Positions 1 to 12,622 of a DNA stretch of 64,000 nt are shown in pieces; within the stretch, counting starts at the first letter, position 1, and every line of letters starts with the position of its first letter. The notes beneath the pieces were generated by a model. That model saw only the letters and a list, made by a program, of their open reading frames with translations. It was not told where the DNA came from and made no database searches. A program made the translations under genes and the position numbers. This stretch comes from Neocallimastix lanati (nom. inval.). Lineage: Eukaryota; Neocallimastigomycota; Neocallimastigomycetes; Neocallimastigales; Neocallimastigaceae. The stretch lies in contig JACVTC010000139.1 in the NCBI GenBank assembly GCA_016946835.1, forward strand, positions 27,501 through 91,500, read 5' to 3'.

Positions 1-1320
1 ATGATCTTCATTGGTTGCGCTAGCCCTGCTGGCCTGTCTTACTGTTTCTTCAGCATTGACGCTCTTGGTAGTAGTAGTACGATTCGATTTGAACCTATTG
101 AACAAAGACCATTGCTGGCCAATAGCAATAGGTATAATCGATTGGAGAAGTGCCGCAGTAACCACTAAGAACGGAGTATCAGAATAAGCACCTGATTTCA
201 TCTGGCACTTAAATAGATCCTTCCATTCCCTTGTACTGTTATTAATACTTCGACCTCCAAGAAGGAAATTAAACACTTTTTCACACACACTAGAATCAAT
301 ATACACATTATTTTCAATACTATTACTAACATTACTAAAAATACTATTACTAATATTATTATTACTATTATAACTATTACTATTATTACTATTACTATTA
401 TCATTATTACTATTAACAATATCATTTGTTAGGTTGCCACGGTAAAAAGCATTATATAAAAATAAAATTTTATCATTAACTTTACTACGAGTATGATTGA
501 AAAAGGGACAATCAATTAACCAATGACTTATCCATTGTTTATTACTTTTACAACAGGGACAAAAATTAGGACACATTTGGTCCACTATTTTTGCAGCTTT
601 AGCAATTCTAGCATCTAATCTATATCCGCTTCGTGCTCTCAATAGCCAATAGAAACTATATGAAAGATCAGGATAGTCATAACAAAGTTTTATAAATTTT
701 GATGTTTCTTCGAATTTTGTTTTTGTCATAAAACTCAGCTTTAATAGAATTGATTTCATATCTCTTTTCCAATAAAAATCCTTGATTTTATTATCGTTAT
801 TACCTCTTTTCTCTAGTTTACGTTTAAGAGTTCTACTTTCTTTTGTCCATGTATATTTTCTAGATTTTGGAATATTATTAACTAAATAGGAAATAATACA
901 ATTTGAATTTTTCCATTTATCAAAACATTTGACCTGAGACAAAGCACACTTAGCTGACAATGGAGGAATATGTAAATCTTTTGAAATAGAATATACATTA
1001 ATAAATGATTTGGCTTTTTGTATACCTGCAATCCATCTTAATCCTTTATTAATTAATTTCTGAGTATTATTTGTTCTCGTTTTATTCGAACCAAGTAAAG
1101 GTGCAAAGTAAGAGACTTTACTAAGTACATAAGAGTTAATTATAATCTTCTTAAATGGAATAGGAATTTTGGAATTTGAAAGAAATTTACTAACAGAAAA
1201 GAGAGCTTTAGTTACTTTAGAGTTAAGTAATTTAATAATAGGTTTCAACGATAAGCTTTTATCAAATGGTATACCTAAATAGGTATAACACAAAAAATAT
1301 ACAAACTTTATATCAATTAA
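1..1320 (-). pseudogene. 5'-truncated LINE (non-LTR retrotransposon) ORF2, C-terminal part
   Basis: One minus-strand frame stays open from 1320 down to base 1 and runs off the window. It opens in the post-catalytic RT region typical of LINE ORF2: YLGIPFD near 1262-1282, then a stretch ending in LRWIAGI. Further on it carries the C-terminal zinc knuckle at about 500-580, with CPCC followed by H and C (WISHWLIDCPFF). A Ser/Asn repeat (NSNNSNS type) lies at about 330-425. The frame meets a stop directly at 1321-1323, and AT-rich DNA without RT motifs follows. The YxDD palm is therefore missing, the usual outcome of 5'-truncated target-primed insertion. The piece is not autonomous. It is more GC-rich than its surroundings near 1-240, as expected for a recent arrival or better-kept coding sequence. 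Confidence 0.75.
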
Positions 1321-2035
1321 TTAATGTAAAAAATATTTTATACAATTTAGAAATGATTATGAATATTCAAGTGACTTTTTTATATAAATGTTAGCATCTT
1401 AATAATTTAAGTCTTTTTCTATCACTTTGATTATTAACATCTTAATATATACAAATATAATAATATAATTAAATTATTATGATACTAGCATTTCCATAAA
1501 AAAAAATATATTTTTATTTATATATGAATTTAAAATAAAAATTTAAGAAAAAATATTTTTGCAAAAATTAATAAAGATTATAATTACTGAAATATTTCAA
1601 TTTAATGTTTTTAATAAATAGAATTTTTAAATATGTAAAATATGAATACATGATTTTATAATTTTTTTTGTTTTTTTTTTTTGTTTTTTCTTTTTTATTA
1701 TATAAAAAGTATAAATTTCTTTAATCAAAATTTTAGTTTTTTATCCAATATTTAAATTATTTTATTTTATTTTATTTTATTTTATTTTATTTTATTTTAT
1801 TTTATTTTATTTTATTAAATTTTTATTTACATATTATATATTTTTATGTACAATTCTTTTCTATATTTATATATATATGTATAGATATATATGTATTTTT
1901 TTAGTAATAAGAATAAAGTAAATTAAATAGTTATTCATAAATTAATAATAATCTTACTTATAATCTAATAGTATAATGTTATAACTTAATAAATTAATAT
2001 TAAAATTTAATATATTTAATTATTTTTAAATATAT
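1321..2035. other. AT-rich spacer between LINE fragment and HSP104
   Basis: No gene is visible. The stretch is almost pure A/T and holds a TTTTA pentanucleotide array at about 1757-1815 plus short T runs. It contains the 3' flank of HSP104. No clear terminator can be assigned. Confidence 0.6.
1757..1815. repeat. (TTTTA)n microsatellite
   Basis: About twelve uninterrupted TTTTA units, located 220 bp beyond the stop codon of the HSP104 gene. Confidence 0.9.
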
Positions 2036-4879
2036 TTAAATTTCCATTTTGTCTTCATTTGATTCTGGTGGTTGAATAGTAAATGTTAAAGAATCATCTT
2101 CAAAGTATCTCTTTCTTGGATTATAATAACCAGAATCATCAGAACTTGCAGATGGGGAATAAGAATTATTATTCAAAAGAACTTTATCATTTGTAGGTTT
2201 AACATTTTCAGATAAATAATCAATATTAACAATACATCCTGGGAAAAGCTTACCTTTAATCTTAAGGTAACTTAAACGAGTAACAATGTGTTTTTCTAAA
2301 TATCTTCTAATTGGTCTTGCACCATAAGCTGGATCATAGGCTTCTCTTAATACAAAGTCCTTAGCTTCCTTCGTAATATTTAATATCATATTCATTAAGC
2401 CTTGTTTAGAAATACGCTTTTCAATATTTTTAATTTGGTTAGCAATGATTGTTCTTAATTGCTTTTGTGAAAGTGGATGGAACAAAATTATATCATCTAA
2501 ACGATTAATAAGCTCAGGCTTTAAACATTGACGAACTTCTTCCATAACCTTTTCTCTAGTACCTTCATCAATATCAGTTCTTCCATTAAGAGCAAGAGCT
2601 TGTAATGGACGATATCCAAGATTACTAGTCATAATAATAACTGTATTAGAGAAATCAACCGTTCTACCCTTTCCATCAGTTAGGACACCATCATCTAGTA
2701 CTTGTAATAAAATATTAATAACTTCTGGATGGGCCTTTTCAACTTCATCAAAAAGAACAATAGAATATGGTCTTCTTCTTACAGCTTCAGTAAGTTGACC
2801 ACTTTCTTCATAACCAACATAACCTGGTGGAGCACCTATTAATCTAGATACACTATGCTTTTCCATATATTCAGTCATATCAATACGAACAATATACTTT
2901 TCATCATCAAACAATTCACATGCTAAAGCTTTTGCTAATTCTGTCTTACCAACACCAGTTGGACCTAAGAATAAGAAAGAACCCGCTGGAGCTTTCTCAC
3001 GAGCTAAACCAGCTCTGCTTCTTAAAATAGCTTCAGCAACTAATTCAACAGCTTCATCTTGACCAATGATTCTTTTGTGAAGATGTTCCGCTAACTTTAA
3101 GAAACGTTCAGCTTCACCTTGAGATAAACGTTGAACTGGAATACCAGTCCACTTTGAAACGATATCAGCAATTTCATTTGGCCCAATGATTTCCTTAAGT
3201 AATCTTTCATTTTGTTTCTTTGGAAGACTATTATTATTATCTTCCTTATCATTAAAAAGATCATTATTATTTGACTTGGAATTTGTAAAATTATCATCTT
3301 CTTCAATCATATCATTAATTTCTTGTTCTTTCTTAGCCTCTAACTCTTTTAATCGTTTTTCAACTTCTGGTAAAGCATAATACTTTAAATCAGCAGCTAA
3401 AGCTAGATCATGTTTACGTTCAGCATCGGCAATCTTATTACGGATTTCATCAAGCTTCTTATTCATTGTACCAATTTCATTAATACGTTTCTTTTCATTT
3501 TCATATTGATTTAGTAAAGGTGAAAGCTTTTCATTTAACTCTGCAATCTCTTCTTCAACTTTTTGTAATCTGTCCTTGGCAACTTGACTCTTTTCTCCAG
3601 ATAAAGCGGTCTTTTCGATTTCTAGTTGGAATTTTTTTCTTTGTAAGATATCAATTTGTTCCGGTTGTGATTCTAATTGAACCTTAGCATAAGCACAAGC
3701 TTCATCAATTAAATCAATAGCTTTATCTGGTAAGAAACGATTAGTAATATAACGATTAGAAAGGTAAGCAGCCTGAACTAAAGCACTATCTAAAATTTTA
3801 ACACCAGCATATGCTTCAAATTTCTCTTTTAAACCTCTTAATATAGTAATAGTATCTTGGACACTGGGTTCACCAACATAAACTTGTTGGAAACGACGTT
3901 CAAACGCAGCATCCTTTTCAACATATTCACGATACTCAGCCAAAGTAGTAGCACCAATACATCTAAGTTCACCTCTGGCCAACATTGGTTTTAATAAGTT
4001 TGCGGCATCCATAGAACCACTAGTAGCACCGGCACCAAGTACCAAATGAATCTCATCAATGAATAGAATGATATTTTCTTCAGAAGATGTGACTTCATTT
4101 AATACGGCCTTTAATCTCTTTTCGAAATCACCACGAAATGCAGTACCAGCAACTAAAGAACCCATATCTAAAGAGTATAATCTACATTTCAAATTAGTTG
4201 GTATATCATTAGCAACAATTCTTTGAGCTAAACCTTCAATAATAGCAGTTTTACCAACACCTGGTTCACCAATTAAACATGGATTATTCTTCTTTCTGCA
4301 AGTTAAAACACGAATAACTCTTCTAATTTCATCATCACGACCAATAACTGGATCAAATTTTCCTTGTTCAGCTAATGCAGTCATATCAATAGCATATTTA
4401 TTTAAAGCATCAAAAGTATCTTCAGCGTTTTTACTATCAGCAGTGCTATTTCCTCTTAACTTTTTTATTTGTTCATTAACATTATCAATTTTCACACCAA
4501 CACTTTGAAGAATACTAGCAACATCACTATTTTCTACTAATGCTAAGATAAGAGATAAGATAGTGCAAAATTTATCTTTATTTTTAGAGCTAATTTTTTG
4601 GGCATTTTGAACAATTTTATAGGCATTCTTGCTAAAAGTAATGTCATTTGGTGGGGGGTTTTGAACTGGAAGTTGAACAATTTTTCTTTTAATGGCACGT
4701 TCAACCATTAAAGCATCGCCACCACTTTTAGTAATTATTTTCTTAAAAGTATTATCTTCATCATTTAATAGAACTAAGAGTATATGCCATGGTTGTATTT
4801 CTATATGGCTGGACTCTTTAGCTAATTCCTTTGATTTAGAAAAGATTTTTTCGACTTTTTCTGTAAAATTTTCACTCAT
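2036..4879 (-). CDS. HSP104: Hsp104/ClpB protein disaggregase
   Basis: An intronless frame of 947 aa. Hsp104/ClpB hexamers thread aggregated proteins through a central pore using ATP, working with Hsp70. Domains in order: Clp N-domain repeats at about 1-145; AAA1 with Walker A GEPGVGKT (204-211), Walker B ILFIDEIH (271-278) and ERRF (327-330); coiled-coil middle domain at about 400-530; AAA2 with Walker A GPTGVGKT (639-646), pore loop GYVG (687-690), Walker B IVLFDE (707-712) and sensor-2 GARP (853-856). No mitochondrial presequence precedes the N-domain, so a cytosolic/nuclear protein is inferred. Two oddities: an Asn/Asp-rich insert at about 530-555, and AGTAFRG at pore loop 1 where the family usually has Lys-Tyr. 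The tail ends DKMEI. A phased GAA array lies 557-659 bp upstream (5436-5538). The length is close to the yeast protein (about 908 aa). Confidence 0.95.
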   Translation of the reverse strand: MSENFTEKVEKIFSKSKELAKESSHIEIQPWHILLVLLNDEDNTFKKIITKSGGDALMVERAIKRKIVQLPVQNPPPNDITFSKNAYKIVQNAQKISSKNKDKFCTILSLILALVENSDVASILQSVGVKIDNVNEQIKKLRGNSTADSKNAEDTFDALNKYAIDMTALAEQGKFDPVIGRDDEIRRVIRVLTCRKKNNPCLIGEPGVGKTAIIEGLAQRIVANDIPTNLKCRLYSLDMGSLVAGTAFRGDFEKRLKAVLNEVTSSEENIILFIDEIHLVLGAGATSGSMDAANLLKPMLARGELRCIGATTLAEYREYVEKDAAFERRFQQVYVGEPSVQDTITILRGLKEKFEAYAGVKILDSALVQAAYLSNRYITNRFLPDKAIDLIDEACAYAKVQLESQPEQIDILQRKKFQLEIEKTALSGEKSQVAKDRLQKVEEEIAELNEKLSPLLNQYENEKKRINEIGTMNKKLDEIRNKIADAERKHDLALAADLKYYALPEVEKRLKELEAKKEQEINDMIEEDDNFTNSKSNNNDLFNDKEDNNNSLPKKQNERLLKEIIGPNEIADIVSKWTGIPVQRLSQGEAERFLKLAEHLHKRIIGQDEAVELVAEAILRSRAGLAREKAPAGSFLFLGPTGVGKTELAKALACELFDDEKYIVRIDMTEYMEKHSVSRLIGAPPGYVGYEESGQLTEAVRRRPYSIVLFDEVEKAHPEVINILLQVLDDGVLTDGKGRTVDFSNTVIIMTSNLGYRPLQALALNGRTDIDEGTREKVMEEVRQCLKPELINRLDDIILFHPLSQKQLRTIIANQIKNIEKRISKQGLMNMILNITKEAKDFVLREAYDPAYGARPIRRYLEKHIVTRLSYLKIKGKLFPGCIVNIDYLSENVKPTNDKVLLNNNSYSPSASSDDSGYYNPRKRYFEDDSLTFTIQPPESNEDKMEI

Positions 4880-5435
4880 TTTGTATTTAGTTTATTTATA
4901 TATATATAATTAATTGATATAATAATACTCTTTTAATAATAAAAAATATTTTAATCAAGTGTGTTTTTTAAATAGTTAATTTGTTTTAAGTAAAATGTAA
5001 ATATAAACTGATAATTTTAATTTGTTAATTTATTTTATATATATAATGTATATAATGTAAAATTTAATAATAAATAAAATTTTTAAAAAATAAAAAAATT
5101 ATTGGGTATAATATTGATCTTTCTTATAAATTAATTACTTTGGTATAATTCAATATAAATAATTTTTATTTTATATATTAAGATATAATTAATATTTAAT
5201 TTATAATAATTAAAATTAAAAAAAAATTGAAAATAAAAATAAAAAAAATAAAAATAAAAAATTTATCTTGGGTATTTATACTTTTTTAGAAAAAAAAAAA
5301 AATAATAATAATTTCATTCTATTTTTCCAAAAAAATGTTTATTTAATATATTATAGAAATAAAATTCAATTCTATAATAATAAACTATTAAAAGCATAAA
5401 GGTAGGGAAAATTTTCTGATGTTGTTCAGATACTA

Positions 5436-5538
5436 GAAATATAAAGAATTATCTCAAATATTATTCAAAATTTAAGAAATTTTAAGAACTCTCCACAATA
5501 TATCACAATATGCTAGAAATATATAGAAAGCAGTAGAA
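5436..5538. promoter_or_regulatory. Phased GAA array, candidate step-type heat-shock element
   Basis: GAA trinucleotides start at 5436, 5446, 5476, 5486, 5516, 5526 and 5536, all on one exact 10-bp grid. The intermediate grid positions read AAA (5456), CAA (5466), CAA (5496) and CAA (5506). Seven of eleven grid positions are exact and three are one change away in the first base only. Heat-shock factor recognises nGAAn units; direct repeats spaced 10 bp apart are the known step-type arrangement. The array lies 557-659 bp upstream of the HSP104 start, and no other gene begins nearby. Its role is inferred from spacing and position. Confidence 0.55.
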
Positions 5539-5787
5539 ATTTAATATAATGTAAATGTAAATTATTAATATAAACGTAAAATGTAAATGTAAATGTAAAT
5601 GTATTACGAATTAATTTATATTTAGAAAATTTTAATATAATTTTGTATAATAAAAAATATTATATATTATTATTTTTAAAATATACTTTAAATCTATTAA
5701 ATATTAAATATATTTGATATGAATATTTAATATTTATTGTATATGCTAATATTTTCATATTAACCATTTGTATTTACTATTTATTCC

Positions 5788-5954
<167 letters not shown>

Positions 5955-6737
5955 GAATTTATTTAAATATTAAGATATTTATTTATGTAGTTAGTTATTT
6001 ATTTATTTAGATATTTAGATATTTAGATATTTAGATATTTATTTAGTTAAATATATATTCATATATTTATTAAAGTATTTATTTATTTATTTAGTTATTT
6101 ATTTAAGATTTTTTTAATTTATTTTATTTTAAGATACACATACATTATCTATAATATAGTATAATATTATTACTAATATTATTCCAGTAGTTGAAGTTTA
6201 TCAAGATGTTCTTAATTCATGTTAAAATGTCAATTTAAATGAAATATACAATAATTTACACACAGTGGTGACAAAAAATTAATGAATGTTATATTCAACC
6301 ATAAATGCTACTATTTAAAAAACAAATTATATTTAAATAAACAAAAGCAATCACTACAATCAAAACCAAATCTCCATCAGATATACTAAAACCAAAACCA
6401 AAAAAAAAAAAAAAAAAAAAAAACTATTAATATATATATCAAAAACTTTATCAAAGAAAACTGTAACTACTTCAAAAAAAAAAAAAAAAAAAAAAAGTAA
6501 AATAATTATTCAAATTTTTATAATAATGATAATATTAACATTAATAAAATTACAATTAAAACTAAATATTTACATTGTATATCATGATTAATTATTATTA
6601 TTATTTATATTAATATTATATATTATTTTATTAATATGATTATTATTATTACTATTATTTTGTATTATTTTGTATTATTTTATTATTATTATTATTGTCA
6701 TTTTATTTTATTTTATATTTTCTTTGCCTTTTTTTTT

Positions 6738-6739
<2 letters not shown>

Positions 6740-6803
<64 letters not shown>
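6740..6803. repeat. Homopolymer of 64 T
   Basis: An uninterrupted T run flanked by shorter T runs. Its true length is likely uncertain in any sequencing data. Confidence 0.9.
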
Positions 6804-6804
<1 letters not shown>

Positions 6805-6927
6805 TAATATAGTGTTTTTTCTTTTTTTTTCTTTTTTTTTTTTTTTTTAATAATATATATATTATATACATTATATATTATTACTTGAATAAGATGATAT
6901 TATTTAATAGTTCCTGATAATGATAAG

Positions 6928-6970
<43 letters not shown>

Positions 6971-7384
6971 TTGAATAAAATCAATAATAAATAGTTATTG
7001 CATAATTTAAAAAAATTTTTTCCTTCTATAAATAAACTATTAAATAATATGAATGTATAATATATAATAAATGAATGATAATATAATAATTATAATGAAA
7101 TCATGTATTGATTAAAATTTATAGTTAATTAAAATGGAAGATAATTTTAAACATGAAAATAAAAGAGAGAAAAAAAAAAAAAAAAAAAAAAAGCTTAAAA
7201 TAAATAATAAGAGAAATAAATTGATATTAAATTATAAATATAAATATTGTCATTTGTTGTTATACTTTTTAAAGAATATTTGTGATTATTGCAATTATTA
7301 ATCATATAAAGATGATTAATTTAATATACAATGATAAATTTTTTTTTTTTTTTTAATTTATCTATTTATTTATTTTCTAAATAA

Positions 7385-7704
7385 TTATTGAACTTCCGCC
7401 ATTTGCAAACTTCTCAATTCTTTGATCAAACTTTTTCCTTCTTCAGTATGTAATACCTATAAATATTAATCAAATTATATACAAATAATTAAAAATTATT
7501 AATAACTATTATCAGCAAATTTTAACTTATATTTATAATATATATTATATATTACAATAAAATTATATCACATACATCTTGTAAATATTTTTCAGCATTA
7601 GAATAATTTTTTTTCTTTTTATAATAGTTTGCCATAAATATACAACCTTCTTGGTAATTCGAATCTTCAATCTTTATTTATAAAAATTTCATAAAAAAAA
7701 AAAA

Positions 7705-7746
<42 letters not shown>

Positions 7747-8557
7747 TAATCAATTAATTATATTAAATTAAATAAAAATTATATATATATATATATATAT
7801 ATAATTAACTTACATTATTTAATTTTTTATATTCTAATAGACTTAAACGATAATAATATGCAGCAGTATCAATATTACCAAGTTTTGCATAAAGATTAGC
7901 CAATTTAATGAGTACAATAGGACCTGAATCACCACCAATTAACGCACGTTTATAACATTTAATAGCTTCAATACTATGATCAATATAATCATAGCATTGA
8001 GCTAAAGCTACCCACATTCTCGAATCATATGGTCTAATTTATATAATTTATTTAAATTTTATATTTTTTAATAATTATTGTAAAGATTAAATAATTAATT
8101 TCAAGAAAAAATAAATAATATTTATTATTATTACTAATATTATAATTACTATTATTTATTATTATTATTATTATTATGATTGTTATAGTTATTATTACAA
8201 TTATAATTATAAATTATTGTTGCTATTATTATTTATTATTTATCATTATTATTATTATTACTATTATTGTTATTATTATTGTTGTTATTGTTATAATTGT
8301 TATTGTTATTATTAATAATATTATTAAATTTTTTTAAATAATATCTAACTATTTACCTTAATGAAGCAGCTTGTTGATAATAATACAACGAATAATAAGG
8401 CATCCTTAAAACTTCATAAATTTGGCCTAAACCATACCATGCTCTATAATCTCTTTGACTTAAATCTATAATTGATATAATTGATATATATATATATATA
8501 TTAAACAATGATTTAAAATAAAAAAGTTTTATATAAATATAATAATAATGACAATAA

Positions 8558-8604
<47 letters not shown>

Positions 8605-9444
8605 AAAAATTAAAATTAAAAGTAACAAAATATTATATTGAAATAAAATTAGAAAAAAAAAAAATAAAATAAAATAAAATATTAAAATAATATATATATT
8701 ATATATTATAAATATATATATTATCATTTGTAATTAATTAAATTAAATTATAAATACCAATCGCTCTTCTATAAGATTCAATTGCAGCTTGGGTATTTTT
8801 CAACTCTATATATTCATGGCCCATTAATGTCCATGCAGAAAGATAATTCTTATTAAGTTTTAATGCACGTTGAAAATAAAGTACAGCTTTTTCATGTTCA
8901 CCACGTAATGAATAATAGTTTCCAATAATACAACAAGTTTCTTGGCGATATTTATCAATCATACAACAATTATGTGCCAAATAACTTAATTTGGTAGTTT
9001 TTTCTGTAACATATAAAACATGTGAAAAAATATCCATATTTTCTAATGTATAAGGATCCTTCTTTATTATTTTATCAAAATACTGTTCAGATTCTTCAAA
9101 TTCTATTAAAAATATATAGTTAATAATTTAATAAATGAATGAATATTTAGTTAAATTTTATTATATATAATAATAATTCTTTTTTTTTTTTACTAATAAT
9201 AAAAAAAAATATAAAAGAATATATCTTTATCTACATAAAATTATAATAAAAATAATATTATATATTAAATAAAATAAAAATGTAAAATGTAAAATAAAAA
9301 AAAATAAAATAAAATAAAATAAATATATATATATATATATAATAAAAGAAAAATATAATAAAAAGAAAAAGAAAACTAATACAAAAAGAAAATTAAAAGA
9401 AAATTAAAATTAAAATAAGATTAAAATTAAAAAAAAAAAAAAAA

Positions 9445-9490
<46 letters not shown>

Positions 9491-12400
9491 AATTAAAAAA
9501 TAAAAATAAAAATAAAAATTAAATAATTATAATAAATAAAATAAAAAATAATAATTATAATATAAATATATACCTCTCGCATGATAATTTGATAATGCAT
9601 ACTGCGAACGAATATAATTACTATCATCAAATATTTCTAAGCATGGTTTTATATATGTTTCAAAATTTTCATTATTATTTTGATATTCTAACGCTAAATG
9701 TGCCATAAAAAATCTTGACATAATATTATCATCAATTTCTGATAAAACACTAGTTATCTATTTTATTACAAATTATTTTTACATATTTTTATATATCAAA
9801 ATATATAGTTTATATAATTAAAATATCAAAAATTATTTAATAATTAATAAATAAAATGCATTATATTATTAATAACACAATAATATGTTGTTAACATATT
9901 TAATTTATTACCAATTCTTGAGTTATTAAACATGAAGCTAATTCAAGCCATGCACTCCAATTATATGGGTATAATTTAACTGATCTTGTTAATAGTTGAA
10001 TTGCTTTCTTTTTCTGGTTCTTTTTTACACATAATACACCATATCTATTAAATAAATAAATATATATAATAATAATAATAATAATAAATATTTAATTAAT
10101 ATAAAGTAAAAATCAATTAGTATTACTAAATTAATTAACGCATTAAAAAATTTATAGCACAATATTTACAAATAAAATAGGAAACCATCATTAGGATTAT
10201 TTTTTATACTATCTATTAAATCTTCCTCTATTTCTAAAATTTCTTTATTCATATAATATGTATTATCATTTAATCCTATAATATCAGCAACTTCTTCTTC
10301 TTTCCTTTTCTCACCAGCCTATATATATATATATATATTAAATTTAATATTATGTTATTATATTGAATTAAAATTAAAAATAATAAAAAGAAAATTAGAT
10401 TATGAATAATAATTTAAAAAAATAATAATAATAATAATAATAATAATTAATTTATTAATACGTAAAATTATATTAAACAATAATTAAAATTAAAAATAAT
10501 AAAAAGAAAATTAGTTTATGAATAAGAATTTAAAAAAAAATAAAATAATAATAATAATAATAATAATAATAATTTTATTAATACGTAAAATTATATTAAA
10601 CAATAATAATATATTAATTAATAAATTTATTGATTTATTCATAAATCAAATTATAATGAAAATATTATAATAATAATAATAATAATAATAAAACTTTACC
10701 ATGAATTTAGAATAAAGTCTTAAAAATATACACTTTGGATGAGTTAATGAATTTAAAATATAAGATGCACGATCAAATTCACGAATATCAAATAATGATC
10801 TAGCAAATAAAAATTTATCATATTCTTTATATGTCATTTTTGGATTATGTGGATATTTCAAAGTTTTATTTAAACTTGGTTGTTTTATATCTTTTTTAAT
10901 TGAAGAAGGAGAAGAAGATAATATTTTATTATTTGGTGTAAAATTGAAAAAACTATTATCATTATTTGTAACGTTTCCTTCTTCAGAATCGGAATAATAA
11001 TATATATCGCATTCTTCATCACTACTATTTTCATCTTCTTCCATAGTTTCTATTACATTTTTATCTTCTTCCATTGATTGATTTTCTCCTTTTTTTATTT
11101 TTTTATGACCTCTATATATTCTATACTTATTTAAACTTTCTGAAGCCTTTGTTATACTATTTAATTGTTCCGCTGCCCTATAATATAAACGATTAATTAT
11201 TAACAATTTAGAGCAATAATTATATTTCAAATTAAAATTATATTTAATATCATATAAAATAAGTAAATAAAAAATTTTTTATAAATTATTATGATTGTTA
11301 TAATAATAATAAAGATCTAAATCAATATTTATAATAATTAATATAATTTATTCTAAAAAATTATAATCAATTCAATGATATTAAGGAAGAAAAAAATACC
11401 ATTTTGATGCTTGAAATAATCCACGTTCAGAACAATCAACTGTTGCTCTACGCAAATGACATCGTATTTTTTTTATTTCTTTATTTGTTATTTTTGATTT
11501 TCCAGTGTTACTACTTCCACTTTCTTCATTAACATTATTATTATTATCACGTCTATTATTCTCATTACTATTGTTATTATTATCAAAATTTTTGAAATTT
11601 TTATCCATATTTCTGTTTAACTGACCAAAATAAGTATTAAAACTTCTACTACTATTACTATTACTATTATTATTATTATTATTATTTGAGCGACTTCGAA
11701 GATTTCTGTTATTATCATTAGCACTACCATTTGCATCTGTCAATTCATTTGATGAAATTTCATTAGAATTTTTTAAAAGTATTTTTTGGGTTACATCTTC
11801 TAATATAATATTATTAATGAAGGATGTATTATTGGTATAATCTTCATTTTGTTTTGAAAAATGTAAAAATTCATTCATATCTTTTTCATTTAATAACTTT
11901 TTATTAAATACTTCTATATTCTCAAATAATTTTTTCTTTTGACCAGCTTTTGTATTGGAACTATCAATAGAACAATTTACTTTATCTTGAATTTCATTAA
12001 AATTAAGATTTCGAATAATTGGAAATTCAATATCAATACCATTTTTTGGATAATCCATTTTAATTTTCTTATATTTTTTCTGCTCAAATCCTTTTTCATT
12101 ATTTATATTTTTTTTATTTCTTAATACTTTTTTATTAGATTTAATATTAACATTATTACTTATTTTATCTATTTCATTAGAATTTTTATCTTTAACATTT
12201 AAAGAGTTACCATACAATTCTTTTTTATTTATTATTTTTTCTTTATTATCTAATAAAATAAGTTCATCTGAATTACTTTTTATTGGTATTTGTTCATTAT
12301 TATTTTTCATTATTTCATTTTCTTTTTTACATTTTTTATAAACAATCTTACTTGTACTAATATTATTATTATTTTTATCATCACTCAACATTTCTTTAAA

Positions 12401-12622
12401 TTTATCAATGGAATATACATTTTTACATTTTATTTTTTTTTGTGAATATAATTTCTTAATTATTTTTGAATGGGTATTATTATGACATATATTTGATTTA
12501 TTAGTAATATTTAATATGTTGTTATTTATATTTTTATGTTGTTCTTCCTCAGTAACTTGTATTGCTTCAAAAAGAAGTTGACTGTAATTATTTGGAAATT
12601 CCGACATTCCATTTGAATCCAT
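7385..12622 (-). CDS. CDC23: Anaphase-promoting complex subunit 8 (Cdc23), ten exons
   Basis: TPR scaffold subunit of the APC/C ubiquitin ligase that drives anaphase and mitotic exit. Exons, read high to low: 12622-11400, 11177-10700, 10318-10170, 10044-9912, 9757-9574, 9102-8758, 8465-8357, 8033-7814, 7671-7576, 7456-7385. All junctions are GT-AG and the phases fit, giving 3009 nt and 1002 aa. Recognition: [12 protein letters not shown] (about 397-408) matches the APC8 N-terminal helix; [16 protein letters not shown] follows; then a TPR array with [41 protein letters not shown] and [14 protein letters not shown]. These match human CDC23 closely. The first about 380 residues are an Asn/Lys-rich extension absent from the about 600-aa human protein. 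A second acidic/Ser-rich insert lies in exon 2. I chose the ATG at 12622 because the frame upstream has no other ATG. The C-terminus is short. Confidence 0.9.

Noticed and set aside
198-425. A 75-aa Ile/Val-rich minus-strand frame
   Set aside because: It is an out-of-frame shadow of the LINE Asn/Ser repeat.
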